Assembly: GCA_964453155.1 (NCBI GenBank)
Contig: CAYVQU010000037.1
Coordinates: 1 to 36,215, forward strand
From: CAYVQU01 sp964453155
Lineage (GTDB): Bacteria; Chloroflexota; Anaerolineae; Anaerolineales; UBA11858
DNA length: 36,215 nucleotides
Reading direction: 5' to 3'
The position numbers and the translations under genes were made by a program. This document shows positions 17,070 through 24,962 of the stretch, piece after piece. Numbering within the stretch: the first letter of the stretch is position 1; every line of letters starts with the position of its first letter. The notes below the pieces were generated by a model that searched no databases, was not told the origin of the DNA, and worked only from the letters and a program-made list of their open reading frames with translations.

Positions 17070-17858
17070 TCAATCCGCATTCAAACCGATCAAAGCACCA
17101 AAGCGACCGGTTTGGCCGTTCTCACCACGGTGCGAAAACCAATCATCTGGGTGACAGGCGGTGCAGATTTTGGCGATTTCAATTTGTGCAACGCCAGCTT
17201 TTTCCAGCAGAATTCGGTTGGCAGACCACAAATCAAATTGTACCGCGCCGTTGGTAGTGGGCAAGAGTTGGGAAGATAATTTCCCAAAACTGGTTTCTAC
17301 CTGGGTGATCACCTCGTCCCCCACTTCATAGTGATGCGGCCCGATCGAGGGACCAATTCCGGCCAAGATATTTTCCGGGCGAACCCCATAATTGGCTTCC
17401 ATTTTTTTAACCGCAGCTTGAATAATTTTTTTTACGGTCCCCTGCCAACCGGCATGAACGGTGCCCACCACTTTTTTAACCGGATCAAACAACAGAATGG
17501 GCACACAATCCCCAAACCGCATAAATAACGTTACTGCTGGATTGTCGGTAAGGATTGCATCTGCCTTGAGATGAGGAACATCGGCCGGCCGCGGGGCATC
17601 CGTACAAACCACATCCGCACTGTGCACCTGCCAGACATCATAAACTGAATCGACTTCTCGCCCTAATGCCCGGAAAGACATTTTTCGATTTTCAATCACC
17701 CGATCAAGATCATCGCCAATGAAGCCACCGACATTGAGTGAATTAAATGGAGCCGGACTGAGACCACCCTGGCGCGTAAAAATAGCATGGGTCAGGTGCG
17801 GGTGTGAAAATGATTCAAATGTGAAAAAACGAAGACCGTTACGAGTCTGAAATGGCAT
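17070..17858 (-). CDS. pgeF: Peptidoglycan editing factor PgeF / YfiH (laccase-domain family)
   Basis: About 262 residues. The conserved FGDCVPILLFDP, VGTVHAGWQGTVKKI and GIGPSIGPHHYEVG motifs, and the C-terminal CHPDDWFSHRGENGQTGRFG, carry the His/Cys ligands of the YfiH (Cu-oxidase_4) family. Family members act on muropeptides or purine nucleosides in the cytoplasm. The E. coli protein removes mis-incorporated L-serine from UDP-MurNAc precursors. The frame extends to a TTG at 17891, but the ATG at 17858 lies just after the stop of the upstream Grx/DUF2085 gene and matches the usual N terminus. The gap of four bases suggests one transcript. Confidence 0.9.
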   Translation of the reverse strand: MPFQTRNGLRFFTFESFSHPHLTHAIFTRQGGLSPAPFNSLNVGGFIGDDLDRVIENRKMSFRALGREVDSVYDVWQVHSADVVCTDAPRPADVPHLKADAILTDNPAVTLFMRFGDCVPILLFDPVKKVVGTVHAGWQGTVKKIIQAAVKKMEANYGVRPENILAGIGPSIGPHHYEVGDEVITQVETSFGKLSSQLLPTTNGAVQFDLWSANRILLEKAGVAQIEIAKICTACHPDDWFSHRGENGQTGRFGALIGLNAD

Positions 17859-17862
17859 GTTG

Positions 17863-18879
17863 TTATGATTGAGTTTGTTCAATTCGGGCAAATTTCGACA
17901 TCAGCAATTGGCGGGCATCATTCATGGTCTCTTCAACCAGGGGATAGCCAAACCAGGCCGTCGTCCACCCGAACAAGAAACCAGTTAGGGTCCGCAAAAA
18001 GGGAGTACTTTCCCGGTAATCCAAAAATGTGAAATAGGGCTGTAAAAACGACAAGGCTGGCTCAGACAAAAATTGACTAATCAATTGTGATACGCCATCC
18101 AACCCAATGGGAACCATCCCAATTAGCAGCCAGGCCCATAACGGTAATGGCTTTATCCGGCGCCCCAATAAGCTAAACACAATTCCAAATAGGAGAATCG
18201 CGCCATATATCGCGATATCGCGCTGGCAGAGCGCAGTCTTATATCCAGTTACTTCCGAACCATGATAGTGTCGAGCGGGCCATAAACCGCTTTCGTCCAG
18301 GCCAGTGGCCTCTTGAAAAGTTAGATAGCCCTCAATCTCCGCCGTAGCGCGTGGGTAAATGGGTTGCTCCCCAAATAAAAACCAGGAACGATACGAAAGT
18401 TGATGACACAACCCCCCATAAAGGCTGTAAATTGCCGCGGCCGGTTTTTCCGCGCCGGCCTTTAATAATACGGGCGCTAAAATGGGCAACCCTACATACA
18501 ACAAAACAAACAAATTAAACACCAGCAAATAGTGTTTTGAGAACCACATCGAAAACCGATCGCCGGTGGAGATTTGGCGGCCGCGTTGAACTTGCTTTTG
18601 GTATTTTTTGCCCCCAGTTTCAGCCAGACGTTTTTTCCGATCGGCAGCCGCCCCTAATGTCATCTGTAAATTGGCTTTTTCAAAAGGTGCTTTCAGTGTG
18701 TAGGGGCCAACCTCCACCACCGGGATTTCAACCGCATACTTCTTGAGCAAAACCGGATCACTTTCAATATCCAACACCACTAATTCGTGGGGATATTTTT
18801 TTTGTAATGCAGCCAAATCTTTCTCGGCCTGTTCGCACAAATGACAATTTTCCCGACTATATAGTGTAACCGTAAGCAC
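17863..18879 (-). CDS. Glutaredoxin-like domain fused to DUF2085 membrane protein
   Basis: About 338 residues in two parts. Residues 1-85 form a glutaredoxin/thioredoxin-like fold with the redox pair CHLC (Cys12, Cys15) and a cis-Pro region EIPVVEVG. Residues about 115-330 are a DUF2085 membrane domain with GGLCHQLSYRSWFLFGEQ, the internal CQRDIAIYGAILLFG segment and four to five helices. I chose the GTG at 18879 because AGGAG lies six bases upstream and the resulting protein starts exactly at the first Grx strand (LTVTLYSRENC). The alternative GTG at 18903 overlaps the upstream stop. It follows ccdA and the resA-like gene, so it probably works in membrane thiol or reductant transfer. That role is an inference. 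Confidence 0.8.
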   Translation of the reverse strand: MLTVTLYSRENCHLCEQAEKDLAALQKKYPHELVVLDIESDPVLLKKYAVEIPVVEVGPYTLKAPFEKANLQMTLGAAADRKKRLAETGGKKYQKQVQRGRQISTGDRFSMWFSKHYLLVFNLFVLLYVGLPILAPVLLKAGAEKPAAAIYSLYGGLCHQLSYRSWFLFGEQPIYPRATAEIEGYLTFQEATGLDESGLWPARHYHGSEVTGYKTALCQRDIAIYGAILLFGIVFSLLGRRIKPLPLWAWLLIGMVPIGLDGVSQLISQFLSEPALSFLQPYFTFLDYRESTPFLRTLTGFLFGWTTAWFGYPLVEETMNDARQLLMSKFARIEQTQS

Positions 18880-18899
18880 TGATTTCTCCTCAGGTGGAT

Positions 18900-19463
18900 T
18901 CACTGAACACCAAGTTCTTCTAAATAATGATCCAATTGCTCTGCCGACATGATTCCCACATGCTGGATCCGCAAAATCCCCTCCCTATCCACTAGATAGG
19001 AAGTTGGAAATCCTGGAACCCGATAAGTGCGATAGGTGGCGTTATCATCGTCCATCAGAATTGGAAAAGTCAACCCTAATTCGGCGGCATAATCCAGCAT
19101 ATCGGCATGGGAATCTTGGGGATTAATCGCTAACACAACCAGATCGGAGTCGCTCTCATCAAATCGGGATTGGAATGTTGGCATCTCAACTTCACAGGGG
19201 CCGCACCAGGTCGCCCAAAAATTTATCAGGACAATTTGACCGCGATAAGCACTTAGCTGAACGGTCTCTCCAGAGAGGCTGGTCAGCGCAAAACCGGGGG
19301 CTGGGGTGTCCGTTTCAAAGTTTGCGAGGGAATCTCCTTCCTGAATAAGATCGCCAATTTTGGGTGTTCCAGTGAACCGCGCGACCCCATAGACAAACAA
19401 CATCCCAACCAGAAACCCAACAATGACTCCGGCAACCAAATTGGTAGCTTGTTTGGATTTCAT
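18900..19463 (-). CDS. ResA/TlpA-like membrane-anchored thioredoxin
   Basis: 187 residues. An N-terminal transmembrane anchor (about 8-30) is followed by an AhpC/TSA-thioredoxin domain with active site WCGPC (86-90) and cis-Pro in GFPTSYLVD (Pro153). ResA/TlpA proteins reduce apocytochrome c or other extracytoplasmic disulfides, taking electrons from CcdA. The start ATG directly abuts the stop of ccdA, so the two are translated together. Confidence 0.92.
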   Translation of the reverse strand: MKSKQATNLVAGVIVGFLVGMLFVYGVARFTGTPKIGDLIQEGDSLANFETDTPAPGFALTSLSGETVQLSAYRGQIVLINFWATWCGPCEVEMPTFQSRFDESDSDLVVLAINPQDSHADMLDYAAELGLTFPILMDDDNATYRTYRVPGFPTSYLVDREGILRIQHVGIMSAEQLDHYLEELGVQ

Positions 19464-20186
19464 TTACAACCCAAAGTCCACAAATACCCCAAACCGGGCT
19501 AACTGCTCAAACGTTCCCAGGAATAGCATCACACCAACAATTATCAAAATGATGCCCATGATGATTTCGGCATAATACATCACTTTGCCATACTGACGCA
19601 AAATTGTTGTCACCCAGCCAACCCCGAGGGCCGCCAGTAAAAATGGAATTGCCAGCCCCAATGAATAAGCCATCAACAAAAATGCACCTTGTGAAATCGA
19701 ACCGCCGCTGAGCGACAGGGTTAGAATGGCACCCAAAACCGGTCCGACACACGGCGACCAACCCGCCGAGAAGAAAACCCCCATCAGGGCCGAGGAAATA
19801 TATCCCCGCTGGCGATCCGGCTGAGATTGCGGGCGCAAATCATATTCCAGGAATTTAATCCGGATAATATGGGTCATGTGTAAACCAAAAATAATAACCA
19901 CAATCCCGCCAATTTTGGTCAGCCAACCGCGCAAATCATAGAGCAAACTGCCCAACGCGGAGGTCGCGATGCCTAAGAGAACAAAAACGATGCTAAATCC
20001 AACCACAAAGGCCACGCCATGTGAAAACGTCAACCAGCGATTACTCTCATCGGTTTGACCAACTGCCGCTGACCGCCCGCCCAAATAGCCAATATAAGCC
20101 GGCACTAGGGATAAGACACAGGGCGATAAAAATGATGCTAATCCGGCCAAGAACGCCAGGCCGAGAGTGATATTAGATGTATCCAT
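19464..20186 (-). CDS. ccdA: CcdA/DsbD-family transmembrane thiol electron transporter
   Basis: About 240 residues with six predicted membrane helices. The two conserved half-sites FLSPCVLSLVPAYIGYLGG (Cys23) and AGWSPCVGPVLGAIL carry the redox cysteines that pass electrons from cytoplasmic thioredoxin across the membrane. The ATG at 20186 has GGAG seven bases upstream, which decides against the TTG four codons earlier. It is the first gene of the ccdA - resA-like - Grx/DUF2085 operon, a complete route for exporting reducing equivalents. It could in principle also serve the Sec-containing lipoproteins 5-9 kb away. Confidence 0.93.
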   Translation of the reverse strand: MDTSNITLGLAFLAGLASFLSPCVLSLVPAYIGYLGGRSAAVGQTDESNRWLTFSHGVAFVVGFSIVFVLLGIATSALGSLLYDLRGWLTKIGGIVVIIFGLHMTHIIRIKFLEYDLRPQSQPDRQRGYISSALMGVFFSAGWSPCVGPVLGAILTLSLSGGSISQGAFLLMAYSLGLAIPFLLAALGVGWVTTILRQYGKVMYYAEIIMGIILIIVGVMLFLGTFEQLARFGVFVDFGL

Positions 20187-20263
20187 GAATAACTCCAAAA
20201 AGATAGGGATAGAGACAGGAGATTAGGAGAAATATGGCATCATTCCCTATCAAAAAATTTTTA

Positions 20264-21361
20264 TTACCATTCGTTTATAACCACCCGCGTACTCCCCTCC
20301 CCGACAATGGTTAAATCTCCGGTTTCAAATGGGACCGCGGGGTGAGTCCAGCGGAAAATCCATTTAGCGTCGGCGGGAGTGACATTCACACACCCATGCG
20401 ACATGGGTTCACCGTAGTTGTTGTGCCAATAGGTCGAGTGGATCGCCACTCCATCTCCCTGAAAGAGCGAGGTCCAACCGACCCCGGGAACATCCCAACT
20501 CCCAGCGGCCGTGCTCCCGCCCATATGGAGTGAGAAAAGTTTCCGCCAAATTTGAAATCCAGGTGAAGGGAAAGGGGCCAATGGGGTGCTGTTTTCACCC
20601 ACACCTGAGGAAATGCGACAGAAATAAACTTCGGTATTGCCCTCAAAACAAGAGAGAGTCTGCACACCCCAGTTGATATCAATCACAACTTTTTTATCTT
20701 CGACTTCGGGTGAAATTGGGGCAACTTCTTCGGCAGTTATCGGGCGGAAAGCCTCCGCTGGGCTCCAGAAAAGATCACCGGGATTACCATAACGCTCATT
20801 AATCCGATACCACACCTGGCCGTCAGCATCCGTTTTGATTTGATCCACCCATAAAACCTGACTGTAATAAAATCGGAAGGGGAGCCCACTTTCCTTGCGA
20901 AACTCCCACCAGGCTGAACGGGGTGGTCCGTTGGCGATCACTGCGTCGACATACGGAATACTGACTTCGACCCACATCCCGGGTTGATCACCCATTGGAG
21001 GCAAAGTAGTCACCGGGGTTGCGGGCGTATTCTTCACCGGCTGAAGATACGGGCACCAGATATAACCTTGCGGAGTTTCCACCCAGCGTTGATTATTGCG
21101 CCAGGGCCAGCGCCCCACAACATCCTTGAGCCAGGGGACAACAGCATCTTCGTACAGCACCCCAACAGAGGCGCTGTCGTAATCGGGGGCGGCTTTGACA
21201 TCAATCTTGCCTTCACATACGCGTCCCAGTCGGTCTGCAGTTGGGAAATCAGGGAGCGAAAAAACCCGTCGAAAAGGGATAAATCCAACCGTCCCCAAGG
21301 AGGCGGCAGCCAACTTGAGAAATGAACGCCGGGAGATGGGGGGAGTATTTCTTTTAAACAT
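20264..21361 (-). CDS. Tat-exported L,D-transpeptidase (YkuD domain)
   Basis: 365 residues. The N terminus has a twin-arginine signal (SRRSFLKLAAASLG, Arg11-Arg12). Residues about 45-108 look like an SH3-type domain (KIDVKAAPDYDSASVGVLYE), with a further such segment about 130-210. The C-terminal YkuD domain contains the catalytic signature with His308, then SHGC (His322, Cys324) and VNV. L,D-transpeptidases form 3-3 crosslinks in peptidoglycan or attach proteins to it, outside the membrane. It is monocistronic between the ccdA operon and the divergent ino1 gene. Confidence 0.9.
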   Translation of the reverse strand: MFKRNTPPISRRSFLKLAAASLGTVGFIPFRRVFSLPDFPTADRLGRVCEGKIDVKAAPDYDSASVGVLYEDAVVPWLKDVVGRWPWRNNQRWVETPQGYIWCPYLQPVKNTPATPVTTLPPMGDQPGMWVEVSIPYVDAVIANGPPRSAWWEFRKESGLPFRFYYSQVLWVDQIKTDADGQVWYRINERYGNPGDLFWSPAEAFRPITAEEVAPISPEVEDKKVVIDINWGVQTLSCFEGNTEVYFCRISSGVGENSTPLAPFPSPGFQIWRKLFSLHMGGSTAAGSWDVPGVGWTSLFQGDGVAIHSTYWHNNYGEPMSHGCVNVTPADAKWIFRWTHPAVPFETGDLTIVGEGSTRVVINEW

Positions 21362-21653
21362 ATTTTTAGTTAGAAATCGTTTTAGGATGCTATCAGCGTC
21401 AATCTAGAAAAGTACTCCAAAACGGGGTCATTCTACCATTTTGGATGAATTTAAGGATACCATTCTTACATCAGGATTATGGTCCTTGCAGTTAAGCAAG
21501 CGATGAGTAACGCAGCAATTGAACAGTTGCTCAAATACTTACCAAAATATAATATTAGTTGGGTATAATTCAGGCGGTTTATCTTCAACAACAAGTATAC
21601 GCCATTCAGACCAATTGGGTATGAGGGCGAGTAGAAAAATCAAAGAGGAAAAC

Positions 21654-22736
21654 ATGACAGAAAATAAGAAGAAAGTTCGGGTTGCAATCATTGGGATTGG
21701 TAACTGTGCCAATGCTTTACTTCAGGGTCTGCAGTATTACAAAGATGCGCCAGATGATGCTGAAATCCCTGGTTTGATGCATGCAACTGTGGGCGGCTAC
21801 CATGTGCGGGATATTGAGATTTCGGCTGCTTTTGATGTGGTTGCCAGCAAAGTAGGTAAAGATCTCAGCGAAGCGATGTGGGCTGAACCCAATGATACGA
21901 TTAAATTTGCCGATGTACCCCACATGGGTATTCCGGTTCATCGCGGCATGACCCATGATGGTCTGGGAAAATATTTACTCCAAAAAACCGAAAAGGCCTC
22001 TGGCCCCACCGATGACATCATTGGTATTCTTAAAGAAACCAAAACCGATGTGCTAGTCAATTTCATGCCGGTGGGTTCCGAGATGGCCACCAAATGGTAT
22101 GTTGAACAGGCTCTCGAGGCGGGTTGCGCCTTCGTCAACGGTATCCCCGTCTTCATTGCTACCTCCCCTTACTGGAGCAAACGCTTTGAAGAGCGCGGGC
22201 TCCCGGTCATCGGCGATGATATCAAAAGCCAGGTTGGCGCTACTATCACCCACCGGGTGTTGACCAACATCTTTAAGGATCGCGGCGTGCATATCGACCG
22301 TACCTACCAGCTCAACTTCGGCGGCAATATGGATTTCTTCAACATGTTGGAACGTGATCGCCTGGAATCGAAGAAGATTTCCAAGACTCAGGCCGTCACC
22401 AGCCAATTGCCGTACGAGATGGGTGAAGAAAATATTCACGTTGGTCCTAGCGACTATGTCCCGTGGCTGACTGACCGCAAGTGGTGCCATATCCGCATGG
22501 AAGGCCGAGCCTTTGGCGATGTTCCCCTACAGCTCGAGCTCAAACTCGAGGTCTGGGACTCCCCCAATTCTGCCGGTGTGATGATCGATGCCGTCCGCTG
22601 CGCCAAAATCGCGATGGATCGCGGCATTGGCGGCCCACTTACAGCCCCCTCATCCTACTTTATGAAATCCCCGCCGGAGCAGTACACGGATGATGAAGCC
22701 CGAGACAAAGTTGAGGCTTTCATATCTGGGAATTAA
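21654..22736 (+). CDS. ino1: Inositol-3-phosphate synthase
   Basis: About 360 residues. The NAD-binding glycine-rich strand is VAIIGIGNCANALLQGL near the N terminus. The family blocks DVLVNFMPVGSE, CAFVNGIPVFIA, GDDIKSQVGATITHR and the NFGGNMDFFNM segment (phosphate/catalytic region) follow in order. It converts glucose-6-phosphate to 1D-myo-inositol-3-phosphate, a precursor of phosphatidylinositol-type lipids or inositol solutes. The start at 21654 is set by AGAGGA at 21645-21650; the open frame upstream to 21519 is not protein-like. The 292-base gap before it holds TATAAT hexamers at 21548-21553 and 21564-21569 without a clear -35. Otherwise I see nothing there. Confidence 0.93.
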   Translation: MTENKKKVRVAIIGIGNCANALLQGLQYYKDAPDDAEIPGLMHATVGGYHVRDIEISAAFDVVASKVGKDLSEAMWAEPNDTIKFADVPHMGIPVHRGMTHDGLGKYLLQKTEKASGPTDDIIGILKETKTDVLVNFMPVGSEMATKWYVEQALEAGCAFVNGIPVFIATSPYWSKRFEERGLPVIGDDIKSQVGATITHRVLTNIFKDRGVHIDRTYQLNFGGNMDFFNMLERDRLESKKISKTQAVTSQLPYEMGEENIHVGPSDYVPWLTDRKWCHIRMEGRAFGDVPLQLELKLEVWDSPNSAGVMIDAVRCAKIAMDRGIGGPLTAPSSYFMKSPPEQYTDDEARDKVEAFISGN

Positions 22737-22877
22737 GTGCGTAGCGGTTTGTCTTCGAAATAAAATGAGAAAGGTTTCTGCTACGCTTGAGCAAATATCG
22801 GTTTGAGCAGCCCTTGTATTTTCAGCTAATTTTCGAAATTTGCTTTAGGCCTGAAACCTAATTTGCGAAGTGTGCTG

Positions 22878-22906
22878 ACAGGCTGTCCTGAGGACAGCCT
22901 GTTTTT
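22878..22906 (+). terminator. Intrinsic terminator after ino1
   Basis: ACAGGCTGTCC (22878-22888) pairs perfectly with GGACAGCCTGT (22892-22902) around a TGA loop, followed by a run of T bases. It ends only ten bases before the MFS start codon, so the MFS gene must be read from leaky termination or from a promoter I cannot identify. Confidence 0.88.
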
Positions 22907-22916
22907 GTGAGTAATT

Positions 22917-24107
22917 ATGGACTCTAATCGGCGTAATATCGTTATTTTATTTTTTACCCTGGTGGTTGTGATGATGGGGTTTGGGATGATCATCCCGATC
23001 ATTCCATTCTATATTGAGAGCTTTGGCGCCAGCGGGAGCGAACTGGGCATTTTGATGGCCATTTTTGCCCTGATGCAATTTATATTTTCGCCTATTTGGG
23101 GAAGTTTATCTGACCGTTATGGCCGCAAGAAGTTTTTGTTGGTAGGCGCGATTGGAAATGCGCTCTCGATGCTGTTTTTTGGGTTATCCACCCAGTTGTG
23201 GATGTTATATGCCTCCCGGGCATTGGCAGGCAGTTTGTCATCGGCCACACTGCCTACGGCGATGGCCTATATTGGCGATAGCACTTCAGATGAAGAACGC
23301 GGGGGTGGAATGGGCATTATGGGGGCCGCGATGGGCGTGGGCATGGTCATTGGGCCGGGCTTAGGGGGCTGGTTGGCCGAATACTCGTTGCAATTACCAT
23401 TTTATGTGGCTGCGGTACTTTCCACCCTGGCAACTGTTTTAATCATGGTGATTTTACCCGAATCGCTCCCACCAGAAAAACGTGATGTTACGGATACCAA
23501 ATTGAAAGGGCCTCAATTCCAAGAAATGTGGCAGGCCTTATCCAGCCCAATTGGGATTTTATTGATTTTGGCGTTTGTGTTAAGTTTTGGACTAACCAAT
23601 TTCGAGGCCGTTTTCGGATTGTTTGCCCTAGAGAAATTTGGCTACGGGCCCCAAAGAGTAGGTATTTTGCTGATGGTAATTGGGGTTATATCGGCCGGGA
23701 TGCAAGGAGGATTGACCGGACCATTAACCAAACGCTGGGGAGAAACCGCGGTAATTCGGGCATCACTCATTGGTAGTGTAGTCGGATTTATTTTAATGCT
23801 CTTGGCTTTTAATTTCCTGACTGTTATGATTACCACCGGACTGTTCGTCATCAGTAATTCTTTGCTCCGGCCGGCAGTCTCTTCGCTGACTTCGAAACGC
23901 ACCACCATCGGTCAAGGGGTCGCAATGGGCCTGAATAACGCATTTATGAGCCTAGGTCGCATCGCCGGTCCGGTATGGGCTGGATTTGTGTTTGATATTC
24001 AAATCAGCTACCCCTATTTGAGCGGGGCCGTGATCATGCTGGTTGGATTTGGGGTAAGCATATGGTGGCTACAGTCAGCAACGGATTTGGAAGAACTAAA
24101 CGGATAA
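22917..24107 (+). CDS. Major facilitator superfamily transporter (TetA/multidrug type)
   Basis: 396 residues with twelve predicted helices. Motif A is seen in the loop between helices 2 and 3 (GSLSDRYGRKKFLLVG), and a motif-C-like glycine-rich helix 5 (GAAMGVGMVIGPGLGGWLAE) points to a drug:H+ antiporter subfamily. The substrate cannot be read from the sequence. No good Shine-Dalgarno sequence precedes the ATG. The gene is followed by a degraded fragment, not by an intact partner. Confidence 0.9.
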   Translation: MDSNRRNIVILFFTLVVVMMGFGMIIPIIPFYIESFGASGSELGILMAIFALMQFIFSPIWGSLSDRYGRKKFLLVGAIGNALSMLFFGLSTQLWMLYASRALAGSLSSATLPTAMAYIGDSTSDEERGGGMGIMGAAMGVGMVIGPGLGGWLAEYSLQLPFYVAAVLSTLATVLIMVILPESLPPEKRDVTDTKLKGPQFQEMWQALSSPIGILLILAFVLSFGLTNFEAVFGLFALEKFGYGPQRVGILLMVIGVISAGMQGGLTGPLTKRWGETAVIRASLIGSVVGFILMLLAFNFLTVMITTGLFVISNSLLRPAVSSLTSKRTTIGQGVAMGLNNAFMSLGRIAGPVWAGFVFDIQISYPYLSGAVIMLVGFGVSIWWLQSATDLEELNG

Positions 24108-24110
24108 TTG

Positions 24111-24332
24111 CAGGATCATCGCAACCCATTGATTTGGTCAAATCCATGACTGAGCAACATTGATTCGTAAAAAGATCATCAAAATGGTCGTTTTTTGTCG
24201 AATTGGATTGTTTTCAGAGCCGAAGTCCAAGCCCCGCCGGATATTGACGGCGATGATTTGGTAGAAAATCTGGCAGAATTGGGAGATGAGTTAGGCGTAG
24301 AGATCGACATCACTTCCGCGCTTGAAAATTAG
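24111..24332 (+). pseudogene. Probable remnant of an ACT-domain (GcvR-like) gene
   Basis: There is no intact gene in this 292-base gap, but the frame ending in TAG at 24330-24332 encodes APPDIDGDDLVENLAELG and then DELGVEIDI. This resembles the C-terminal helix and strand of ACT-domain regulators of the glycine-cleavage type. Earlier sequence in another frame reads GSSQPIDLVKSMTEQH, which could be the first helix of the same domain, and stops separate the two. I infer a frame-shifted, truncated relic. The match rests on short stretches, so it could also be coincidental. Confidence 0.35.
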
Positions 24333-24342
24333 ATCCAAATTT

Positions 24343-24390
24343 AACCAAAAACACCCCAGAGATTTTTTGATCCCTGGGGTGTTTTTGGTT
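24343..24390. terminator. Bidirectional terminator after the copper/selenoprotein operon
   Basis: A perfect 17-bp stem (AACCAAAAACACCCCAG, 24343-24359, with its complement at 24374-24390) and a 14-base loop. It lies ten bases beyond the stop of the minus-strand selenoprotein gene and just after the plus-strand remnant. The A- and T-rich arms suit both directions. Confidence 0.88.
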
Positions 24391-24399
24391 AGATCGATT

Positions 24400-24954
24400 T
24401 TATTTATCTAAATGGCGGCTAACTTCATACGTCAGTTCTTCCACCGGCACATACATGACACCGCGATTATCGGGATGCCCATAATCTTGAATCCAGGCAA
24501 TTTCACCCTCGGCATTCACGAGAATAAAAGTGTGACCAGGTTCACCGGTGCCGACGGCCCATTGTAAAACATCATAGGCTTCTGATACCGCATGGTCGGC
24601 ATCGATCAGCATGGGGGCGGCGATGCCATATTCTTGAACACTGGCAACTTGTTCGGTTTTTGAATCAAATGCAAAGCTGAGAATTTCGACATTTAGGGCT
24701 AGGAAGGCGGGGTCGTTTTCCAGATCAACGATCTGTTGGAGGCAGGGCGGTCAACCCTTGGCCATGTGGAAATAGAGCAACACTGGCTGCCCCTCATAAT
24801 CGGTCAGTGAGACCGTTCTGCCGTCGGCGGCTGGCAAAGAAAAGTCTGGGGCAGGATTGCCGACACCGATCTCATCCGTTGATCCAGCACATGCGGCCAG
24901 AAATATAGACAAAATCACAAACAGACTAATAAGCAAAAAATTGGTTTTGTGCAT
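24400..24954 (-). CDS. Putative selenoprotein: AhpC/TSA-type lipoprotein with UxxC site
   Basis: Read through one in-frame TGA (24753-24751), this is one continuous 184-residue protein with Sec at residue 68. Without readthrough it would split into a 67-residue stub and an orphan 3' frame. Residues 1-22 are a lipoprotein signal (lipobox LAAC, Cys22). Then comes a thioredoxin/AhpC-TSA fold: GNPAPDFSLPAADGRTVSL, strand PVLLYFHMAKG, the active site U-P-P-C (68-71), a helix, and PGHTFILVNAEGEIAWI near residue 145. The TGA falls exactly on the first cysteine position of CxxC, and similarity continues without shift on both sides. A hairpin fitting a bacterial SECIS follows 21 bases later. Shine-Dalgarno AGAGG overlaps the copA stop eight bases upstream, so it is co-translated with the copper ATPase. 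A nonsense pseudogene is the alternative. Confidence 0.85.
24721..24735 (-). promoter_or_regulatory. Candidate bacterial SECIS hairpin 1
   Basis: On the minus strand, CAGATC-GTT-GATCTG gives a perfect 6-bp stem with a G-starting loop. The loop begins 22 bases after the TGA, inside the known spacing range for bacterial SECIS elements (about 16-37 bases). It lies wholly inside the coding frame, as expected for bacteria. Confidence 0.6.
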
Positions 24955-24962
24955 ATATACCT

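Noticed and set aside
21519..21653. Upstream extension of inositol-3-phosphate synthase
   Set aside because: The family N terminus and a good ribosome site coincide at 21654. The extension has no family similarity and contains TATAAT-like sequence.
24400..24612. Separate short gene encoding the C-terminal half of the first thioredoxin lipoprotein
   Set aside because: Its ATG is an internal methionine, there is no ribosome site, and the frame continues upstream without a stop to the TGA at the active site. One Sec-containing protein explains both fragments.
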